DNA from: Hydrangea macrophylla
Lineage: Eukaryota; Streptophyta; Magnoliopsida; Cornales; Hydrangeaceae
Reading direction: 5' to 3'
NCBI GenBank assembly: GCA_033977485.1
Contig: CM066989.1
Location: 96,553,887-96,617,886, forward strand
Length of the DNA: 64,000 nucleotides
The notes below the pieces were generated by a model, which was not told where the DNA came from, did not search any database, and saw only the letters and a list, made by a program, of their open reading frames with translations. This document shows, one piece after another, positions 10,067 through 20,689 of this stretch. Each line of letters starts with the position of its first letter. Position 1 is the stretch's first letter. The position numbers and the translations under genes were made by a program.

Positions 10067-10609
10067 TATTTTACACTCTATTCACTACATCCAAACCCAT
10101 GTACATTAATATACAAGATACAGTACATAAAAAAAAGGAAATATTTGAAAGGTATTCTAATTAAAGGTATTTTACTTAGTATATTTAAAGTAACTTTGAT
10201 TGAATAATGTTCTAATTCTTTCAGTGACGTGCATTACTCATAACAATATTGTGTACAACAAAATTATTCACAATAGTTGTAAAATACCTGTAAAATGAAG
10301 ATATGTTTGTCTTCTCAAATTAGAACTTCACTTGAATGGTCTTCTATCTTGAACTAGAGTTGAAATGGAATGAAATTTATATATGTTTGTGAAGTAAAAC
10401 TAAAAAAAAATACAAAAATGTAGTCAAAATGAGAGAGATGATGAAAGTTAAATGTTTCTCCATTCAACATCTTCTTCAGATTTCTCTTATGAAGTCCAAA
10501 TTTGGCCTCCAAAGTTGGTTGTTGGCTCATTAAAGGGTGTTTAATGCAACAACATTAATAAAAGCAAAGCAAACCTTAATAAAAGCAAACCTTAAATTCT
10601 TGTACTTTT
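10067..10609. other. AT-rich spacer, no gene seen
   Basis: No ORF or repeat recognised; this is roughly the centre between the plus-oriented and minus-oriented 21-bp arrays. Confidence 0.5.
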
Positions 10610-11476
10610 TTTAGTCAATGGGTGGTAGTTGGACTTTAGTTGGTTGTGTACAACATCTATTCCATTAGGTACAACATAGTGATGTTTAGTATTTTGCAAA
10701 TTTAGCACATTTTTTTGCAAAGTCCAAACAACCTTTATCAAAGTCCAAACAATCCTTAGGAAAGTCCAAACCTCCTTTTTTTGTTTTTACAAACTTGAAT
10801 TTTATTTAGTTGTATACAACATTTATTCCATAAGGTACAACATAGAGATGCTTAGTATTTTGCAAATTTGGCACTTTTCTTTGCAAAGTCCAAACAACAT
10901 TTATCAAAGTCCATACAACCATTAGGAAAGTCCAAACCAACTATTTACTTTTTTTTTTAACAGACTTGAATTTTTTTTACTTGTGTACAACATTTATTCC
11001 ATACGGTACAACATATCGAGCTTACTATTTTCCATACACATTTCTTTATAGAAAATACTTTTGCTCACATGGACAGTGGTATTCTCCACGTGGAGCCGCC
11101 CCCACTGTGGAACCCTTAGGAAAGTCCAAACCTGCTATTTACTTTCTTCGTTTTTTTTTTTTTTTTTTTTTTACCAAACTTGAATTTTGTTTAGTTGTGT
11201 ACAATGTTTATTTCATAAGGTACAACATAGTGATGATTAATATTTTGCAAACTTGGCACAATTCTTTTCAAGGTCCAAACAACCCTTATGAAAGTCTAAA
11301 TCTGCTATTTACCTTTTTTTTTTACTTACTTGAATTTTATTTAGTTGTGTACAATATTTATTCCATAAGGTACAACATAATAATGCATATTATTTTACAA
11401 ACTTGGCACATTTCTTTGCAATGTCCAAACAATCCTTGTTAAAGTCCAAACAACTCTTAAGAAAGTTCAAACCTGC
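10610..11476 (-). repeat. higher-order tandem repeat, five units of about 150-215 bp
   Basis: Each unit contains a GTGTACAACATTTATTCCAT-like block (near 10645, 10811, 10983, 11196 and 11345), then GGTACAACATA, TTTTGCAAA and TTGGCACA, and closes with two or three copies of CAAAGTCCAAAC spaced about 21 bp apart. AAAGTCCAAA is the reverse complement of the TTTGGACTTT core of the 21-bp arrays at 8743-10066. The fourth interval is longer because of an extra segment with a short inverted repeat (about 11040-11110). Confidence 0.75.
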
Positions 11477-12092
11477 TATAGCAGGTTGCAAGGCATTTAA
11501 TGCCTTAATATTATGGCAGCCTTTTCATATCCCTTCCAATCAACACTTGCCACATATATAGTGGTTTTGCCCCACCTAGAGCAAAACCATTTTGCCCCAC
11601 TACAGCCGGACCCCAAGGTTCAATGCAACACTTTGTGAGTCCCAATAGGAGACGTAACATAGAAGAAAAGAGGTTATTGGACCAACATATTTCATTTTTC
11701 TCTATAAATATAGTATCCTCCAATTAATTATGGGTGAATATTCGGTTAGATTGGATCAATTTAGGGTATTTCAGTTTGGTTTGGGTTCGATTCGGTTTGA
11801 CAAAACGTCAACTGTTAACTGATTGAAATTTAATTCGGTTGATTCGGTTCGGTTAAACAAATTACAAATTTAGTTCGGTTTGGTTTTTCGATTAATCGAA
11901 TTGTAAAAAATCCAAATTTTAATTTTGATTTTGATTTTGATTTTTTTTTTTTTTTTTTCATTTTTCAAAACTTTTATATGTTTTTTTTTCCTTTTCTCTT
12001 TCACATTGCAAAGAAAACATACTTTTCTTTGTTTTCAATTGTAAAAATACTTATATTTTAGGATAAATATCACCTACCTCTCTAGAGGTTTG
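11477..12092. other. spacer; possible left end of an old inverted-repeat element
   Basis: No gene seen. From about 11730 there is GGGTGAATATTCGGTTAG followed by repeated TTCGGTT motifs. The inverted counterpart lies near 13640-13695 (TTCGGTTAACCGAAC then GCCCACTCCTA). The two may be the ends of one degraded hAT-like element of about 2 kb that contains the hAT insertion at 12101. The ends are too diverged to fix a target duplication. Confidence 0.3.
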
Positions 12093-12100
12093 ACCCCGAT

Positions 12101-12725
12101 CAGGGCCGGTCCCAAGTATTTGGAGGCCCGGGACGAACTACTAAAAGGGAGGCCCTTATTCGGGGGTTCGGAGGCAGCGCCCCAGAGACAATTTTTTTGG
12201 GGTCTACTTATACATAATTGGCTATTTTTTTAGGGTTTACTTATACATAATTGGCGATTTTTTTGGGGTCTACTGATACATAATTGGCTATTTTTTTAGG
12301 GTTTACTTATACATAATTGGCGATTTTTTTGGGATCTACTTATAATATGACAATCTATTTGTAAAACTTAAATATTGTATGGTGTCTTTCAAAATTCTTG
12401 AGAGGCCTATTTTTAAAACTCAACAAATTCTTGAACTAAAAGTGTAATTTTCAAAATTCTAGGGGCCTTTGCTTTTGAGTTTTATATGTATGTATATCAA
12501 TATATATGTAGTTGATGACACTAAATTGGACATTGGGCCCCTTTGGGGCCTAAACATATGTTGAGGAGAGACTTAACATAATTAAGGGAGACCTAATGTA
12601 AAATGCTAAAAAAAATCTCAAAGTAAAAATGTAATTATGAAAATTTTATGAGGGCCCTCAAAATTTGATAAACTTTGGTGGCCCGGGGCGGTTGCCCCAC
12701 TGGCCCCCCCATTGGGCCGGCCATG
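12101..12725. mobile_element. non-autonomous hAT element
   Basis: 625 bp starting CAGGGCCGGTCCC and ending GGGCCGGCCATG, flanked by a perfect 8-bp target duplication ACCCCGAT (12093-12100 and 12726-12733). The interior carries four to five tandem copies of a unit of about 37 bp (TACTTATACATAATTGG plus a T-run with GGGGTC or AGGGTT; about 12189-12345), alternating as a dimer. It shares this block with the hAT element at 3971-4635. No transposase is encoded. Confidence 0.85.
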
Positions 12726-12733
12726 ACCCCGAT

Positions 12734-13744
12734 CACACTCGCCTCCCCTCATATTTAGAATATTACACTTACCTCCCTTATTAAAGATTAGAAGTATCAA
12801 AATCCTCGCTTTTTGTTAAAATTATGTTAGTATGACTAACAATTTTTTGTCGACCTTATTGGAAAGAATGCTTACCAAAACAGCCCTTACTTTATTAATG
12901 AATGTCACAAACATAGTAAAGAACAACTTAGCAAAAAGACTTTTTTTTTTTTTTTTACTAAAACCATTGTTCTCCTTTCTTTTTTTTTTGAGGAAATTGT
13001 TCTCCTTTCTACTTCCTGCTCTTGTTCCTTTCTATTACATATAGATATACATATACACATACATATACATATATATACATACATATGTCATACACAAATC
13101 TCTCCCTACAGGCCCCTAATTTCTCTGTACCTCAGCCACCGCCACCGTTAGACCATTTCCCCCACTCTCCCTTCAAGCCACCGCCGTCACTCTCTCTAAA
13201 ATTGAAACTCTAATCTGACCCAAACAACTCAGTCGTCCACCGCTGCCTCTCATTGACTGTATGCTGGATCTTAATAATTTGTGACTTGTGATTTTGTTTT
13301 TTGAGAGGTTGGCTTTTTAGAATTTGATGGTTGCTCTATTCGATTATTGAAGTGTATACATATGTATATATATAGAGAGAGAGAGTATGAGAGAGCTGAC
13401 GCCTTTCATGGCTGCCTCTCTCTAAAATGGAAACCACAATCTGACCCAAACAACTCCTCCACCCGTCGTTGCCACCTCTCATGGTTGTATGCTGGGCCAT
13501 ACTTTCATCATTTGTGAGTTTAGGTTTAGTTTTTGAGGAGCCAGATTTTAATGTTCAGTTGTTGGGGATTACTTTGTGAAAGAAATTACTTTGTGAACTG
13601 AAATTGAAATTTTAATGTTCAAATTTTAACAGAACTGAAATTGAAAATTTAGTTCGATTTGTTCGGTTAACCGAACTGTTTGCCCACTCCTATCTCCAAC
13701 AAGATACAGCCTCCGGCAACCTGATCAATCAACACCCAAATAAA
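12734..13744. other. spacer with a local duplication and microsatellites, no gene seen
   Basis: A stretch at about 13190-13340 (CTCTCTAAAAT, ATCTGACCCAAACAACTC, GTATGCTGG, TTTGTGA) is repeated at about 13417-13560, a local duplication of roughly 150 bp with about 75 bp between copies. A TA/CA-rich microsatellite occupies about 13034-13088. No coding sequence is supported. Confidence 0.5.
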
Positions 13745-14148
13745 TCCCAAAAGTATTCAAAAGCATTCCTTTTTTTTTTTTTTTTTGTAAACATTTGAGT
13801 AGCTTTCTTTTAGCATTTTTCTTTAGTGTTGTTGCACTATTGTATTTTACTTTCTTAAGTAATTTCATTCCTTGTAATTTCCTTTAATGCAACATATTTT
13901 CACTTTCAAAGTCTTGCTTTATTTCCATTTTTACCACTTTTTGACTTATGCACTTCAGTACTGTCAAAGAACCTATAACTAGGGTACTTTCCTACTAGAT
14001 TTTAACAATCCCAATGCGATAGGAGTTAGATCGTACATCACTCGCACAAAATATTAGAAAAAGCCACGTTTGCCTACACACACACACACACACACACCCT
14101 AATCGAGCTACAACAACTCTGGCACGCCAAAGCAAAATAATAAGAGCA
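13745..14148 (+). mobile_element. 3' portion of a Tat-type gypsy LTR (fragment)
   Basis: It aligns with the end of the element A LTR (16652-17562). Shared blocks are AAAAGCATTCCTTT, AACTAGGGTACTTTCCTACT, TTTTAACAATC, the CA microsatellite, and AACAACTCTGGCACGC followed by AGCAAAATA. The LTR end is immediately followed by a gypsy-type primer binding site. The upstream half of the LTR, including the 17-bp repeat seen in A, is not present. Confidence 0.65.
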
Positions 14149-14156
14149 AAAAATTT

Positions 14157-14174
14157 TGGTACGCCCGGTGGGAC
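14157..14174 (+). promoter_or_regulatory. primer binding site after the LTR fragment
   Basis: TGGTACGCCCGGTGGGAC, a few bases after the LTR end, is the typical reverse-transcription primer site of plant Tat-lineage elements. It is better preserved than the corresponding site of element A (17567-17584). I cannot assign the tRNA with certainty. Confidence 0.6.
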
Positions 14175-14183
14175 AACCAAGTG

Positions 14184-15935
14184 ATGAAAAGATGTACACC
14201 GAAGTATGGCTATAATTCTATCACGATTAAATTCGTTGGCAGAATGAAGAAATAAGCCAACAACAAGATGAAATTTATCATCTCTCTAACGATAAATTCA
14301 TAGTTTGGGCAAACTATGGCGACAAGTGTGATGACCCATCCCGCTACGGGTGGAAATAAGACACATGACACGCTACCAACGCTCATCTAATTCATTAAAA
14401 GATTTTAGCAGTGGAATAGAAACATAAAGAAACTCTTTAACCAAGGTTCATTTGGAAAAAACATTGAACTACGAGTCCGTAAAATCCGTATATATTTGAA
14501 AAGTTAATTATATTTCAAAACAAGAATATGTTAGTTAATAAGGACCCCAAAGGTATCCTAAGAACCAATCAAAACCTTTAAATTTTTTTTGAAAAAGGTA
14601 GCCAAGAGTAAACCATGCAAGATCTTTTCGACCAGTCGAATGAAGCTTGGGCAGAATCCCTCCTAAATCATTCAACCAAATCAAACCAACTCTTCCACAA
14701 CTCACGAAAGACGTTGTAATTAAAATATTCCAAAAACACGGTTTTAATAAGTTAAACATGTAACCATAAACTCACAAGTTCGGATACGATTCAAACACAA
14801 CCCCAAAGGGATTTTACTACGAATTACAATACTACGAATCCATTCGGGGATTTACAAGGCAAAGCATGATTCTAACTTCTTGAAACTTGTATTACATCCT
14901 AGTACAACCATTCAAATACTACAAGTGTTACAAGATTACAAAAACATAGTTTCTCCTTGCTATTCATTAACAATATAAGGACGAACTACAAAACTATATA
15001 CCGAAGAGATATAAACTCGGTGTTCCCACGGCCTCAATCCTCGCGTTTCTTCTTCCCTTTTTTTTTTTCTCACTTTCAATGGAGTAAATCTTCACCGCTC
15101 AACTATATGCTGAGTGTACAATTACAATAAAAGCATATATGACAATTTATGCTTTAAACATCTCAAAACACGTCAAATAGTCTCTAGGGAGAGAGATACG
15201 CATTCATCCGGTATACCGGCAAGTCCAAGCCTTAAACTGCGATGCCAATGGTAAGTCCAAGCCTAAAACCATTGCATCCAAGTGTCCTGGCAAGACCAGT
15301 TCCCAAAACATGCACAGTAGTCACTGCTACTAAAATTCTCAAACATCGAGAAGCTTACCCTAGCATGAAATTGTATAAATCTCCCCTTTGACCAACATAA
15401 TCACTTAGCATATTCATATAAAACATACAGACATGCTTTTCATAAATATTCACTAGTATAATTAATGAGCCTAAACTAACACATGAATTTTGACTGGATC
15501 ACAATATCATACTTGATATTCAAAGCATCTAAAATTTTCTATATAACATATGTTAGGAAATCATACCTCAAGCTACACTCCTATAATTTCAAGGGAAGTA
15601 CTAGGAGTCCAATTCTGTGTCGAATCTCTGATTACAAGTAAAACCTACAAGTTTTCATACATTTTCCCCAAAATTCCAAAATTAGGATTTCTGAAAATCT
15701 ATGACAAACAAGGCCTAATAAGTATCAAAATGAAGCTCTTACCTCCAGAAATCCAAAAATGTACTTTCGGTTGAAAACTAATGGAAAAACGATCGTCGTT
15801 TGGCGTCTTGAAGATCGAAATAACAAAATCCCCCCTTTGGCATGCCAACGTGACGTAACACGAAATCGTGGAAGGACTCAAGCAACGTTGAAATCCTTAT
15901 CGAGCAACCTTGGAATTTACCAAGGGCCTTGGAAT
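14184..15935. other. unclassified repeat-like sequence, no gene seen
   Basis: Between the old gypsy primer site and the copia LTR there is no coding region. A block from about 14330 (TGTGATGACCCATCCCGCTA) resembles the start of a retrotransposon LTR, but I could not find a matching end or target duplication. Two small duplicated phrases (AAGTCCAAGCCTTAAACTGC and AAGTCCAAGCCTAAAACCAT) lie near 15220-15270. Confidence 0.4.
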
Positions 15936-16529
15936 TGTTGGAATTGTGGAGCCTAATTCCATCGGAAGTGTTTCCTAAAGTGTTTCTAATCAAAGATGAA
16001 GGAATCTGGGCATGGCATTGATGCGCGCGCGAGCTGCGCGACTAGGGAATGGCGAGTTCCTTAAACATTCTGAAATGTCAGCACGCTAGTGATCCATGCG
16101 AACATGCCTCATGCGTAGGACCGGGAGGCAACTATAGAGAGTTTGCTTCCTATTTTGTTTAGGAAAGCCATTTGATTAGGAAAAACTATTTAGTCATTCC
16201 TATCCAATTTAGGAAGAGATTTAGGGTTAGAAAAGTGTATAGGCTATATATATCCATGTTGATCATTGCATTTGTGTGAGTGAGCCACCAATTGGGGGTA
16301 TGGACCACCGTATCAACCATGTGAGATCAAGTTGAGAGCCCCTCTTGTAACCCTAGAGTATAATGAGATACTTCAAGGTGTAGAAGTAGGCATATTTGGC
16401 TGAACCATGTAGAAATCTAGTGTGTTTTTGTGTACTTGATTATTTATCCTGTTTTTTTTCTGCTTGTTCGCACCTCACACGATCCTAGTGGGGATTTAAT
16501 TGTTTCCATAGGTAATCAAATTTCTAACA
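15936..16529 (+). mobile_element. 5' LTR of a Ty1/copia retrotransposon
   Basis: 594 bp from TGTTGGAATTG to TTTCTAACA, followed two bases later by a perfect copia primer binding site. It is the same family as the solo LTR at 2002-2526. It is the 5' boundary of the outermost element of the nest. The rest of the copia element is expected beyond 64000 because gypsy element A inserted just inside it. Confidence 0.88.
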
Positions 16530-16531
16530 AC

Positions 16532-16543
16532 TGGTATCAGAGC
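16532..16543 (+). promoter_or_regulatory. copia primer binding site (initiator tRNA-Met)
   Basis: TGGTATCAGAGC is complementary to the 3' end of the plant initiator methionine tRNA, the usual primer for copia elements. Confidence 0.9.
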
Positions 16544-16651
16544 TTTTGGTTTGAGTGGGAGAGCGATGGTTGTAAAAGAAGGAAACAATCAAATTGACAC
16601 TTCTCTTGCTTGATAGATTCTGAATATGGTACGATGGCATGTATGTGCTTC
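16544..16651 (+). pseudogene. start of the copia internal region, interrupted
   Basis: About 110 bp of copia leader and the beginning of a reading frame (ATG at 16566, MVVKEGNNQIDTS, with a stop soon after) before the junction with gypsy element A. It is truncated by the insertion at 16652, so no domain can be assigned; its position right after the primer site is where copia gag starts. Confidence 0.6.
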
Positions 16652-17562
16652 TGTAGACACCCAAAAAATGCTCATCATCCTGCTTTGCTCATCGTCCTGC
16701 CTTGCTCATCGCCCTGCTTTGCTCATCGTCCTGTCTTGCTGATCGCCCTGCCTTGCTCATCGTCCTACCTTGCTCATCGTCCTACTTTGCTCATCGTCCT
16801 GCCTCGCCCATTGTGCAACTAATCAGGCATTCTTTCTATTATTGTGATGAAGACCTCCTTGAGAAGTTTGGAAAGTTCCTAGGACCAGACATATTCAGAG
16901 GATGAGTGAGATCTCCAAAAGTAGTCAGAACTCATGATAATCACAAGTGGCAAGGGCGGTTGAAGTGAAGGGACAACCAATGAGAGAATATGTAAGTTCC
17001 AAGAACGTCAACGTGGATGAAGCTCATTGGACGTGGTTCCCCAAGATCGTTCGACCTCAAACCGTCAGAAACATGGACTTTTCCTATAAATACAGGACCT
17101 ATTCAAAGGGAAAGGGACCCGACATCTCAAAACAAAATCCAAAAGCATACCAAACACTCTACAAAGCATTCCTTTGTCTTTTTCATCTTTGAATAACTTT
17201 ATTTCAACTCATAAACAGTTCTTAAACTCTTGTATTAATATTAGTCAAAGTTTTTGATCAAACAGAATGTTTATTCTATTCAAGGAAGTCCGATCGTCCT
17301 TTAAAAGCTTGTTGATTTATTTGGTTGCTTTCCACATCTTCACAACATAATTTGTCTTGTCTGCTTCAATACTATCAATGAACCTTAACTAGGGTACTTT
17401 CCTACTAGTTTTTAACAATCACCAAAACGATAGAAGTCAAATTGTGCCACGCTCACACAAAGCACTAGGAAAAATCATGTTTTCCTTCACACACACACAT
17501 ACACACACAATCGAGTTTTAAACAACTCTGGCACGCACGAAGCAAAATAGAAGGAGCTAACA
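16652..17562 (+). mobile_element. 5' LTR of Tat-type gypsy element A
   Basis: 911 bp from TGTAGACACCC to GAGCTAACA. It matches the sequence from 63331 to the right edge, which is A's 3' LTR. The U3 part holds a 17-bp tandem repeat (16669-16815). A TATA-like CCTATAAATACAGG at about 17083-17096 is a plausible transcription start region and is conserved in the 3' LTR at about 63753. The short ORFs at 16610-16905 come from the repeat. Confidence 0.85.
16669..16815 (+). repeat. 17-bp tandem repeat in the element A LTR
   Basis: About eight copies of TGCCTTGCTCATCGTCC and variants. The same array with a different copy order is in the 3' LTR at about 63348-63484, so it is an old LTR feature that has since changed by slippage or exchange. 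Confidence 0.85.
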
Positions 17563-17566
17563 ATTT

Positions 17567-17584
17567 TGACATGCTAGTTGGGAC
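17567..17584 (+). promoter_or_regulatory. degenerate primer binding site of element A
   Basis: TGACATGCTAGTTGGGAC lies 4 bp after the LTR. It differs at several positions from the intact Tat-type site at 14157-14174, which fits the decayed state of this copy. Confidence 0.55.
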
Positions 17585-17613
17585 AACTTGTGTCTAAAGC
17601 CGTGGTTTGAAAC

Positions 17614-19800
17614 CATGCCCCCTAAGAAGACTGGCAAAGGACCAGAATTAAATGGCAAAAAAATTGGACTAGATACTGAATATCTAGAGAAGGTGATGAA
17701 GAGATGTCTTGAAGTCATGAGACGGCCGTCATCACCTTCAATGAAGGAATACTCACTTAGTGCTTAGAACGTCCTCTTGTCCCTTTATTTGACTCTCTAG
17801 CTCCCCTTGTATCACAAGGAAGAGAAGCCATTGATGTTTCTAGGGAAACGCGAGAAAATGACTTGGCATTGGAAAGGTCTATAATAAGTTTAACCAAAAT
17901 GATGGAGGCCGCCTTTTCGGTTAAGTCTTTTTCTCCTGGCCCTGAGGCCAAGAATGAGGCTATCATTGAATCAAACAAAGAGCCATATTTCTCTCTGAAG
18001 TATGTGCCACCTGCCATTTGTACAGAAGAGAGGATGGATTTTATGAAGGAGACATTTATCTTAGAAACCTTGAATCAAGCAAAGAAACATCTACTTCATC
18101 AAGAAATATTTCTTCCCCTTAAGGGGTAGTTGAAGGAAAGCTCGAGCCTTCGGCAGTTTTAGGGCACGTTAGCCTAAATGGGCCCACGAGAAATGGTTCA
18201 AGTCAAAACGATCGAATTTGAGCTCAGAACCAACAACCCCAGAACTATAGCTGGCCTCTTCTTTAAGCCCCCTTCAAAGCAAATAAGGGTCGCGGTGGGG
18301 GCAGGTAGGGACGAACAAGAGTTTTAGCCATATAGGAACTAAGAGCAGCAGACTGTATTACCCCCAGTGGTTAACCAGCCAGCCCCCAGGATAAATATCG
18401 ATAGGAATCAACTAGTGGAGGCCATTCATGAGGAATAAGGCCCCTTTATGAGGAGGACTGGTCAACTAATGTATCATTGGCCATACCTTGCCCACATCGA
18501 CCAGGTTGAGTTCCCTATGACCTATAAGATACCAAGTTTTTCCCTCCTTTCTGGAAAAGGCGAGCAGTCTTCCCTGGAACACATTAGCGGATTCGCGGTG
18601 CAATGTGGTCATGTAGGGAGCAATGAGCCTTTGAAGTTAAGACTGTTCCCTAACTCTTTAACATGAATAGCCTTCACTTGGTACACCAATTTGCCTAACA
18701 TTTTGGTGTTCAATTGGGAACATATGGAAGAGCTGTTTCATGGCCAGTTCTACCGAACAGAGCCGGAAACATCCATGGCCGATTTATCAAAAATGCATCA
18801 ATTATCAAGAAAATCAGTTGAAACATACATCGACCGATTCAAAAAAGCTAAATATCGATGGAGAATCTCGTTCCCCGAGAGCGAATTTGTAAAATTAGCT
18901 CCTGCAGGTTTACTTTGAACTCCGCAAAAGGTTTGACGGAATGGAGTTCAAAGACTTGTTTGAATTAGACTCTAGGGCAACTCAATACGAGAACATCTTA
19001 ATGGACGAACAAGAAATGAGGAATTCGTTAAAAGGGACCTATTACAAATATCCAAATTATGAAGTCCATATCGCTGAATATGACTTCAACTTGGGAGAAA
19101 TAGATATGGCCAAGGTAATGATCAAATGGCCAGTAATTTGCTTAGCGCTGAGCAAACCCATAAATAATAATGCCTCAGTGAGAAAGCAAACCTTTGAGGC
19201 AGGGAGAATCTATAATTTTGGTTTAACAAAAGTAGATTTATTATTTGATGCCTTAAATAATTTTGATTTAATATTTGACGCCTTATTAACACAGAAGGCT
19301 ATAAAATTAACCGATGGGCATTGGATCCCCAAAGTCGATGACAAAGGAAACGAATACTGCAAATGGCATAATTCTTGGAAGCATGCCACCAATAACTATG
19401 TTGTTTTTTAAAATGTCATACAGGAAAACGTAGAGAAAGGAATCTCAAGTTCTTCGACATGGCCATGGGGGTGGATGCCGACTCATTTCCAAAAATGGCA
19501 ACCGCCAGCCTGACTACTCCTGATATGTCAAAACTCTCTAGGCCACAAATAAAGGTGGCAAGCAGCCGATGGTAGAATGCACCAGTTGTAAGAAGGATTG
19601 GCCGAAGATCTCAATTCGAGATTTACAGGCGACCTATAAGCAATGAAAGATCTTACAAAGGAGCAAGGAGGCTGAAGAGATTAATTCGGCCTCAAGGGGA
19701 ACGGAACAACTGTTATTGGAACTAAGGCATCAGCTAAAATTGGTGGAAGAAAGCCTTTGTCCAAAATACAGGACTAAAACACACGTAAGGCATCCCATCC
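17614..19800 (+). pseudogene. gag remnant of gypsy element A
   Basis: Gag is the structural capsid polyprotein of the retrotransposon. The frame begins at the ATG of MPPKKTGKG (17614) but has several stops and frameshifts. The capsid-like core is recognisable at about 18448-18940 (FTWYTNLPN, WEHMEELFHGQFYRTEPE, LHQ-like segments and the CVKLA-type EFVKLA) and continues in a shifted frame at 18941-19411 (FKDLFELDSRATQYE, YKYPNYEVHIAEYDFNLGE). The zinc-binding segment EYCKWHNSWKHATNNYVVF is at about 19350-19410. Such blocks are typical of Tat-lineage gag. Downstream to about 20690 there is only decayed linker. Non-functional. Confidence 0.75.
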
Positions 19801-20689
19801 CTGTTAAAAAACTGAGGGAATAGGATAGCAAAGAAATACAGAGGCCAGTTCAAAGATGAGTCGTGACTCTAGAGGAAGGAAAACGAAAATCAATCCATGA
19901 ACAAATTATATTTCCAAGACCAGGAAAAGGCAGGGTTGCAAGAAAAAGAACCCAGCCTCCACCTGTTGATTAACAGACAGGGCAACCTAGCCTTGTCTTT
20001 GCATGTAGAGAATGGCCCCCGGCCAGCCTTCCATTTCCCAGGGACCATCCCAGGATGATCATACCACCAAAAGTGGAGATTGGAAGATGGCACCAGGTAG
20101 AGCATCCTAAGTTTTCCAAGCCTTACTCTCAGTCTCAAAAGAGGATGCACCAAAGGCACAGGCAGGTAGCAACAAAGCAGGCGCTGAGGCATCTGGAGAC
20201 CCAGAAGGAGGCAGAAGGTGTCTAGATAATAAAAAGGGTTGATGCTCCCCAGGCACCCACTAGTCAAATGAGCCCTGTTACACGTAAAGAAAATGCACTA
20301 GGACTTGAAAAATAATATCCAAAGATAGACAGCAGGTGACAGTGGCTCTGAAGGCTGGTTGAATACATTTGAATTTAGCACGGAGGTTATCCAGTTCGGA
20401 ACGATCCCAACGTCTTTTTCGTCCAACATGGTTTTTACCTTCCCAATGGAATTCATGGCCAAGTCAGACCAACCAACAGCCATGAAAAAACGTGTATGAA
20501 CAAAATGGGGAAATACATGTACTCGATCTTTTTAAGGAACTCAGAGAGGTAGTTAGTGGAGCATCAATACCTCAAGACCCCATATTGGGCAACCAAGATA
20601 TGGAGATGGTCGGCCAGCCATCAGAGCGGCCTAGGATCATTATATGGATGCCTAAGGTTGAACAAGACAATGATGCTGAAAGAAGAAGC

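Noticed and set aside
11597..11605. CACTACAG as a CACTA terminus, with CTGTAGTGG at 7380 as its partner
   Set aside because: The two sites face away from each other, there is no 3-bp duplication, and no subterminal repeats lie next to them.
14330..15935. Complete LTR or element starting TGTGATGACCC
   Set aside because: I found no matching terminus or target duplication; left as unclassified.
16610..16905. Open frames across the element A LTR start
   Set aside because: They are created by the 17-bp tandem repeat.
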